DNA of 20,754 bases from a virus: IMG/VR virus record IMGVR_UViG_3300046001_008800, positions 1 through 20,754 of that record; one strand, given 5' to 3'. A program made the translations under genes and the position numbers. Within the stretch, counting starts at the first letter, position 1. Each line of letters opens with the position of its first letter. Shown here one piece after another: positions 16,230 through 20,754 of this stretch. The notes below the pieces were generated by a model. The model was given only the letters and a program-made list of their open reading frames with translations, was not told where the DNA came from and made no database searches.

Positions 16230-16973
16230 ATGAGCGAATTAAAGTTTCCAACAGAAATGGTTGACCTGCCTTCAAAAGGTTTATTTTATCCCGAAAATCA
16301 TCCTTTAGCATCTGGAAAAGTAGAAATGAAATACATGACTGCTAAAGAAGAAGATATTTTAACTAATAAATCCTATATTGAAAAAGGAATAGTAATTGAT
16401 AAATTACTTCAATCTTTACTTGTAACTCAATTTGAGTATAATGATTTATTATTAGTAGATAAAAATGCTATTATGATCGCTGCTCGTGTTTTAGGTTACG
16501 GTAAAGATTATGAATTTATGTATAAAGGAGAACAGTGCACAGTAGATCTAAGTAAATTAGAACCTAATCCAGTAGATGAAAAATTATGGATAAAAGGTAA
16601 AAATGAATTTACATTTACTTTACCAACTACAGGTCACGTTATTTCCTTTAAACTTTTAACTCATGGTGATGAAAAGAAAATTGCTGAAGAAATTAAAGGT
16701 TTACAAAAAATATTTAAAGATTCTAACCCAGAATTAACTACACGTCTAAAACATATTATTTTATCTGTTGACGGTAATGTAGAAAATCGGGTAGTTAGAC
16801 AATTTATAGACAATAATTTACTGGCTAGAGACGCTAGATCTTTACGTGAATATATCCGTTCAGTAACTCCAGAAATTGAAATTAAATTTGATTATGAGGG
16901 ACCTAACGGTGTCGAGGAGGGCGCTACAGTTCCTATTGGACTTAACTTTTTTTGGCCTGACGCCGCAATATAG
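16230..16973 (+). CDS. Tail assembly chaperone / baseplate hub protein, T4 gp26-like (upstream frame)
   Basis: The 247-residue protein has the N-terminal VDLPSKGLFYPENHPL (11-26) and YMTAKEEDILTN (35-46) typical of gp26-like proteins of T4-type phages, followed by IDKLLQSLLVTQ and NAIMIAARVLGYGKDY. It ends ...NFFWPDAAI. It sits between the tube and tape-measure genes, the conserved place of tail assembly chaperones, which coat the tape measure and recruit tube subunits. FFWPD is normally followed by more sequence in single-frame relatives as I recall them; here that continuation lies in another frame (see 16954-17208). So this frame is probably the abundant short product, with a minor longer product made by frameshifting. 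Baseplate hub subunit is the older name for the T4 relative. Confidence 0.85.
   Translation: MSELKFPTEMVDLPSKGLFYPENHPLASGKVEMKYMTAKEEDILTNKSYIEKGIVIDKLLQSLLVTQFEYNDLLLVDKNAIMIAARVLGYGKDYEFMYKGEQCTVDLSKLEPNPVDEKLWIKGKNEFTFTLPTTGHVISFKLLTHGDEKKIAEEIKGLQKIFKDSNPELTTRLKHIILSVDGNVENRVVRQFIDNNLLARDARSLREYIRSVTPEIEIKFDYEGPNGVEEGATVPIGLNFFWPDAAI
16947..16953 (+). other. Candidate programmed frameshift site (run of seven T)
   Basis: Seven T residues follow GGACTTAAC and precede GGCCTGACG, in the overlap between the gp26-like frame and the downstream frame. A change of +1 (or -2) anywhere between here and the upstream TAG at 16971 joins the two. The slip could equally lie a little later, near GACGCCGCA, which would keep FFWPDA before the junction. 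A sequence AGGAGG lies at 16915-16920, but ~26 bases upstream is farther than known stimulatory spacing. Confidence 0.5.
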
Positions 16974-17208
16974 ACTAAATTTATTTACTCAAATCCACGA
17001 AATGGTATTTCATGGACAGGGTGGGTATGATTATAATACAATTTATAACATGCCTATATGGTTACGTAATTTTACCTTTAATAAAATTAAAGAACATTAC
17101 GAAAACCAAAACCAAGAACAGAAAAAAGCCGAAGCATCTTGGACTAATAAAAAAGGTATTCCAAAACCACCAGTTGCCCCAACTGGAAAAAGGGCATCAT
17201 ATAAATGA
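16954..17208 (+). CDS. Downstream frame of the tail assembly chaperone (gp51-like), translated by frameshift
   Basis: This frame is open well upstream of 16954, but its earlier part is a shadow of the gp26-like frame, so I begin it just after the T-run. It encodes about 84 residues, ...YRLNLFTQIHEMVFHGQGG and then YNTIYNMPIWLRNFTFNKIKEHYE, followed by a charged KK/Q-rich tail. The core ...GGY..NTIYNMPIWLR.F is the familiar C-terminal segment of T4-type tail assembly proteins. It has no credible start of its own at a useful place: an ATG at 17002 would cut the conserved domain, and upstream TTG/ATG codons lie inside the other frame. Production as a fusion with the gp26-like protein is therefore most likely. 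An alternative is an uncorrected one-base sequencing error, but then one would expect no conserved frame overlap ahead of a tape-measure gene. Confidence 0.75.
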   Translation, partial: GLTPQYRLNLFTQIHEMVFHGQGGYDYNTIYNMPIWLRNFTFNKIKEHYENQNQEQKKAEASWTNKKGIPKPPVAPTGKRASYK

Positions 17209-17222
17209 TGCCCAAATTTTTT
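17192..17222 (+). terminator. Rho-independent terminator overlapping the chaperone stop codon
   Basis: A perfect 9-bp stem, GGGCATCAT (17192-17200) paired with ATGATGCCC (17205-17213), with a four-base ATAA loop, is followed by AAA and six T. The stop TGA (17206-17208) of the downstream chaperone frame lies within the right arm. A ribosome reaching this stop would disrupt the hairpin, so termination may depend on whether the frameshifted product is being made; this is inference. Confidence 0.88.
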
Positions 17223-17230
17223 ATTTCTTT

Positions 17231-17241
17231 AATATTTATAA
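17231..17241 (+). promoter_or_regulatory. Probable phage late promoter element, copy 5
   Basis: AATATTTATAA starts nine bases after the T-run of the preceding terminator and lies 15 bases before the tape-measure ATG. As at copy 4, the order is terminator, motif, start codon. Confidence 0.6.
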
Positions 17242-17256
17242 TAAACTAAGTTTATA

Positions 17257-20200
17257 ATGGCAGACAATCAGGATCCTAAAATATCAGCTCAAAATGCTAA
17301 AAATACTCAAGATACAGCAAAAGCAACAGCTAATGCTGCTGATAAGCAAAAATTACTTAGAGATGTTCTTGAAGAAACTTTATTTTTACAAAGAGATTAT
17401 AGTTCTGAAGTTCAAAAATTAGGAAAAGGTTTAGGATTAGGTGTTCTCCAAACCGCAGAATTAAAAAAGGCATTTAAAGATACAGCTAATTATGCTAAAG
17501 ATTTAACTAATGCTGTTGATGATGTATTAGATGGAACTTTAGATTTAGAGGAATTAAATCAAAAAATAGCTAAAGGAAAACAATCTGAAATTGCTTTTAA
17601 TAAAGAATTAGAAAGATCACTAACAGCTATGTTAGCTGATTCTGGTTTATTATTAGAAAATGATACATTAATAACTGAAGCTTTAGCAGATCATAATAAA
17701 TTACGAGATATTGCCAATAATTTTTCTCAAAATTTAACGGAAGATCAAATAAAATTATTAGATTTATTTGCTTTACAATCTGAAGAATTACAACGACAAA
17801 AACAATACCAAGATGATTTAGTAAATAAAGCTACAAGGCAAAAAGAATTATTTGGACTCACAGGCGATGTTTTAAAAAGTTCTACAGAAGCAATGAAAGA
17901 ACTAGGTTTAGGTTCTTTAGCTTCTGCTTTTAATTTTGATAAAGCTTCGGAAGCCGGTAAGAAAATGGCTGCTGAAATAGAAGCAACAAAAGAAGGTGCC
18001 CTTGATACTGCAGATAGAATAAAAGTATTACAAGCTTCTTTTAGTGAATTAGGTAAAGGTTTTGTAAAAAATATAACTTCTTTTGAAGTAATTGCAGCTT
18101 TTGCCTTAAAGTCAGCTATTGAAGCATCAAAACAAACAGCTGAATTACAAAAAGAAACAGGTATGTCATATAAAAATGCATACTTGTTAAAACAAGAAAT
18201 GTCTGGAGTAGCGATAGCATCTGGTGATGCTTTTGTTACTACTGAAAAATTAATGAAAGCAGCAGCATCTCTAACTCATGAATTAGGAATGTCAGCTGAG
18301 GTGTTAGGACATGAAGCTTTAGTATCAGCTGCAAATTTAGAACAAAAATTAGGTTTTAGTGCTAAAGAATCAGCTACATTAGTATCCAATGCACGATTAC
18401 AAGGTAAAAATACTGAAGAAGTATTAGATGCTAATATTAAAATAGTTGGCGAATTTAATAAACAAAATAGAACAGCTCTAAACGTTAGTAAAGTATTAAA
18501 AGAAGCAGCAAATGCTTCTATGTCTTTACAAGCTAATTTAGGTTTTAGTAATGATAAATTAATTGGAGCTGCTTCTGCTGCTACTAAATTAGGTCTTTCA
18601 TTATCTGAAGTTGAAGGAGTAGCAGATAGTTTATTAAATTTTGAAGATTCAATTACAAAAGAATTAGAAGCAGAATTATTAACAGGTAAAGATCTTAATT
18701 TTGAAAAAGAAAGACAATTAGCTTTAGCAGGTGATTTAGAAGGATTATCTAAATCCTTAAATAATAACGCAGCTATTCAAGATGCTTTTGCCTCTAAAAA
18801 TGTTTTAGCCCAGAAAGCTTTAGCAGAATCTATGGGAATGACTCGTGATCAGTTAGCTAAAATTACATTACAACAAAAATTCAATACTATGGCGGCTGAG
18901 GATTTTAGAGAAATGTATGGTGAGGCAACATATGAGTCTATGAAACAAGAAGGAGCAGCTGAAAAATTAAAGAATGTATTAAATAAAGTATTAGATATTT
19001 TAGGTAGTATTTTAGGTGTGTTTTCTCCTATATTAGATGCTATAGCATATTTAGCATCATCCTCGATAGGTGTAGCTACTATATTAGCATTAGTAGCATA
19101 TAAAACTCTTCCAGTAATGGTTGGTAGTTTTAAAGGGATATTAGGAAGTATAAAAGGAATGGCTTCTGGATTAGCAAATATGTTTTCAGGATCTAATAAA
19201 GGAGCAGACATGATTGCTTCAAAATCTGGTAAACTTTTTTCAAAAGATTCTCCTCAAGGAAAAATGATAGCAAATTTATCCGGAGATAAAACAAAAGACA
19301 TTGCGGATAAAGCCGGAGAGGGAGCAGGTTCGGCTGCTGATAAAACAAAAGGAGTTAAGAGTAATATGGGTAAAGATATTAAAAACTTTTTAACTAATTT
19401 ATCTAAAGGAATTCAATCGTTTGCTCCTGTTAAAGCGTCAGATATTGTAAAATTAGCGGGTAGTGCATTAGCATTAGTAACCCTAACCCCAGCAATTCCA
19501 GCCTTACTTTTATTACAATTAGTAAAAGGTCCAGCCATTAAATCCGCATTAAAAGGAATTGGTGATGGATTAGTAGCTTTTGGTGAAGCCGCTAAAGGAT
19601 TAACACAAGTAGCTCCATATATTTTATTAGCTGAAGTATTAATTGCTGGGTTTGGTGCTGCTTTAATTCCATTAACTTATGCTTTATCTAAACTATCACC
19701 TTTAGTTGAATCATTTGGTAAAGCAATAAAATCCGCATTTGAAGGATTAGCAACAATAGTAACTGCGGTAGCAGATGGATTTGTAAACTTTTTAGGAGCT
19801 ATTACTTTAGAAAAAGCAGCAGCATTATATTTATTATCTGGAGCACTTGTTGCTTTAGCTGCTGGGTTTGGAACTTTTGCTATAGCTATGGGGGCAGCAG
19901 GTATTGTTTCTTTCTTTGCGGGAGATGGTGTTTTAAGTCAATTAGAAACATTAGCCAATATGGCTACTCCTTTACAAACAGTTGCTACTTCATTATCTCA
20001 AATGGCTCAAGCTTTATTTGGTGTTGGTGAAGCATTAAATCAAATAGATGCTGATAAATTAGAATCATTAAATGAATTTGCTGAAGTAAGTCCTTTAGCC
20101 GCTGTCGGTAATGCTATTGGAGGAGCAATTGAATCATTATTTGGAGGAGGCGAAACAAAACAATCATCCCCAGAACTTGCTGAAATTAGAGATATATTAA

Positions 20201-20289
20201 ATCAAATTCTTAAAAAAGAAACTAACATATACATGGATTCAACTAAAGTAGGAACTGGATTTGCTATGGGCACATCTAAAGTTCAATAA
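17257..20289 (+). CDS. Tail tape measure protein
   Basis: The 1010-residue protein follows the chaperone pair and has the composition of a tape measure: a long, mostly helical, Ala/Lys/Glu/Leu-rich N-terminal two thirds with coiled-coil-like stretches, then several hydrophobic segments. The latter lie roughly at 595-640 (ILGSILGVFSPILDAIAYLA, ATILALVAYKTLP), ~725-750 (SALALVTLTPAIPALLLLQL), ~780-805 (ILLAEVLIAGFGAALIPLTYAL) and ~850-885 (ALYLLSGALVALAAGFGTF). Tape measures set tail length and enter the host envelope with the DNA; the hydrophobic parts would form a membrane pore. No lysozyme or peptidase motif was recognised. The C-terminal ~30 residues (PELAEIRDILNQILKKETNIYM) look like a hub-docking helix. 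At 1010 residues and ~1.5 angstrom per residue, it would predict a tail of about 150 nm, a rule-of-thumb estimate. Confidence 0.9.
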   Translation: MADNQDPKISAQNAKNTQDTAKATANAADKQKLLRDVLEETLFLQRDYSSEVQKLGKGLGLGVLQTAELKKAFKDTANYAKDLTNAVDDVLDGTLDLEELNQKIAKGKQSEIAFNKELERSLTAMLADSGLLLENDTLITEALADHNKLRDIANNFSQNLTEDQIKLLDLFALQSEELQRQKQYQDDLVNKATRQKELFGLTGDVLKSSTEAMKELGLGSLASAFNFDKASEAGKKMAAEIEATKEGALDTADRIKVLQASFSELGKGFVKNITSFEVIAAFALKSAIEASKQTAELQKETGMSYKNAYLLKQEMSGVAIASGDAFVTTEKLMKAAASLTHELGMSAEVLGHEALVSAANLEQKLGFSAKESATLVSNARLQGKNTEEVLDANIKIVGEFNKQNRTALNVSKVLKEAANASMSLQANLGFSNDKLIGAASAATKLGLSLSEVEGVADSLLNFEDSITKELEAELLTGKDLNFEKERQLALAGDLEGLSKSLNNNAAIQDAFASKNVLAQKALAESMGMTRDQLAKITLQQKFNTMAAEDFREMYGEATYESMKQEGAAEKLKNVLNKVLDILGSILGVFSPILDAIAYLASSSIGVATILALVAYKTLPVMVGSFKGILGSIKGMASGLANMFSGSNKGADMIASKSGKLFSKDSPQGKMIANLSGDKTKDIADKAGEGAGSAADKTKGVKSNMGKDIKNFLTNLSKGIQSFAPVKASDIVKLAGSALALVTLTPAIPALLLLQLVKGPAIKSALKGIGDGLVAFGEAAKGLTQVAPYILLAEVLIAGFGAALIPLTYALSKLSPLVESFGKAIKSAFEGLATIVTAVADGFVNFLGAITLEKAAALYLLSGALVALAAGFGTFAIAMGAAGIVSFFAGDGVLSQLETLANMATPLQTVATSLSQMAQALFGVGEALNQIDADKLESLNEFAEVSPLAAVGNAIGGAIESLFGGGETKQSSPELAEIRDILNQILKKETNIYMDSTKVGTGFAMGTSKVQ

Positions 20290-20292
20290 TTT

Positions 20293-20303
20293 AATATTTA
20301 TAA
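20293..20303 (+). promoter_or_regulatory. Probable phage late promoter element, copy 6
   Basis: AATATTTATAA lies in the 24-base gap after the tape-measure gene, 10 bases before the ATG of the small repeat protein. No terminator hairpin precedes this copy. Confidence 0.55.
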
Positions 20304-20313
20304 TAAAATAACT

Positions 20314-20559
20314 ATGGGACTATTAAATAAATTAACAACAGACGGTTCATTATTAACTGGTTTAGATGGCAAAAAACCTTTAGAGTATGATAAACAAACT
20401 ATTCAAATTGATAGTTTGACTAAATCTCAATTAGATTTAGATGGTAAAAATCCTTTAGAATACGATAAACAAACTATTCAAATTGCTAGCTTAACTCAAT
20501 CACAATTAGACTTAGACGGTAAAAACCCAAACAAATACTTAGATAATCCTCCAAGATAA
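20314..20559 (+). CDS. Small repeat protein of unknown function, likely virion-associated
   Basis: The 81-residue protein consists of a 16-residue leader (MGLLNKLTTDGSLLTG) and two and a half copies of a 25-residue unit: LDGKxPLEYDKQTIQI, then xSLTxSQLD. The third copy breaks off after LDGKNP and ends NKYLDNPP. The units differ at only four residues between copies one and two. There is no signal peptide or membrane segment and no recognised domain. Its place after the tape measure and its own promoter-like motif suggest a late, tail-related protein. The conserved GK-P--Y element may be a docking peptide repeated for avidity, but this is a guess. The next gene shares the same MGL start and overlaps its stop (TAATG). 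Confidence 0.7.
   Translation: MGLLNKLTTDGSLLTGLDGKKPLEYDKQTIQIDSLTKSQLDLDGKNPLEYDKQTIQIASLTQSQLDLDGKNPNKYLDNPPR
20362..20547 (+). repeat. In-frame 75-bp tandem repeat (2.5 copies)
   Basis: Units run 20362-20436, 20437-20511 and a partial 20512-20547. Units one and two differ at scattered positions, many of them synonymous (for example GGC/GGT, GAG/GAA, TAT/TAC), so the duplication is not recent and the protein sequence appears to be under selection. Confidence 0.9.
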
Positions 20560-20754
20560 TGGGATTAATCGACTTAAAGACTGATCTTAAGTCCCTAAGA
20601 TATGGGAAGGATACCATCGGAGGAGGGTATAGTGGACAACCCTATATTCAAACTCCAATTCCCGAAAGTTTTAATGATTTAGGTGCTAACGAGGATTTTA
20701 TTTTACGAGGAGGCATCAATGCTGTAAGAGATTCAGCAACAGATATTCGTCTCA
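20559..20754 (+). CDS. Unknown late protein (5' end only)
   Basis: An open frame starts at the ATG that overlaps the preceding stop (TAATG) and runs off the right edge after 65 codons. It reads MGLIDLKTDLKSLRYGKDTI, then a glycine-rich GGGYSGQPYIQTPIPE and a region FNDLGANEDFILRGGINAVRDS. The tone of the sequence (short basic N-terminus, Gly/Pro/Tyr-rich linker) suits a virion or baseplate-associated protein, but I recognise no family. It has no promoter-like motif of its own and is probably co-translated with the small repeat protein. Confidence 0.75.
   Translation, partial: MGLIDLKTDLKSLRYGKDTIGGGYSGQPYIQTPIPESFNDLGANEDFILRGGINAVRDSATDIRL

Noticed and set aside
16915-16920. AGGAGG as an internal Shine-Dalgarno stimulator of the frameshift
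   Set aside because: It encodes part of the GVEEGA segment, is about 26 bases from the T-run, outside the known stimulatory distances, and the probable host makes little use of such sequences.
16876-16953. Independent TTG (16876) or ATG (16894) start for the downstream chaperone frame
   Set aside because: These codons lie deep in the gp26-like gene, have no leader, and would translate the gp26-like coding region in the wrong frame. Frameshifting explains the arrangement better.
17012-17257. Open frame of 81 codons in the third + frame across the end of the chaperone region
   Set aside because: It overlaps the frame with the conserved IYNMPIWLR segment, runs through the terminator hairpin and has a Lys/Thr-rich sequence typical of shadow translation.
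1-20754. tRNA genes, CRISPR arrays, integrase, attachment sites or insertion sequences
   Set aside because: Scanning found no cloverleaf-like G/C-rich segment, no spaced direct repeats, no recombinase or transposase motifs. The only tandem repeat is the coding one at 20362-20547.

Overview
The window is part of the genome of a tailed phage with a contractile tail (a T4-like myovirus). It is strongly AT-rich, and all 18 recognisable genes lie on the + strand, tightly packed. No start codon has a clear Shine-Dalgarno sequence; starts sit in A/T-rich leaders. That is typical of Bacteroidota, so I infer a Bacteroidota (flavobacterial-type) host. No tRNA, integrase, insertion sequence or CRISPR array was seen.

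Region 1 (1-12513) is a glycan-modification island of ten genes, including a truncated one at the left edge. In order it encodes: the end of a 2-oxoglutarate-oxygenase-like protein (DUF6445 type); a GT2 glycosyltransferase; an oxygenase-GT2-TPR fusion; a glycosyltransferase-methyltransferase fusion; an FAD enzyme of the UDP-galactopyranose mutase/amine oxidase type; a GT25-like protein; two FkbM-type methyltransferases; a GT-A-like protein; a class I methyltransferase; and a 762-residue fusion of a GT4 glycosyltransferase with a TibC/Aah-like autotransporter heptosyltransferase. Genes overlap as TAATG or are a few bases apart, so the island looks like one translationally coupled operon. A small beta-rich module recurs in several otherwise unrelated enzymes here.

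Region 2 (12514-20754) is the tail module: a small Ser/Thr/Ala-rich virion or fibre protein, a short coiled-coil protein, tail sheath, tail tube, a gp26-like tail assembly chaperone with a probable programmed frameshift into a second frame, the tape measure protein, a small repeat protein and the start of another gene. Six of these genes are preceded by the same 11-base motif, AATATTTATWA, which I read as the probable phage late promoter. Two intrinsic terminators punctuate the tail genes; the second is built into the stop codon of the frameshifted chaperone frame.

The working model is that the island builds and attaches a methylated, possibly hydroxylated sugar decoration. The heptosyltransferase-fusion gene ends 24 bases before a Ser/Thr-rich virion gene, so a virion protein is a plausible acceptor. 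That link is inference from position and composition, not shown by the sequence.
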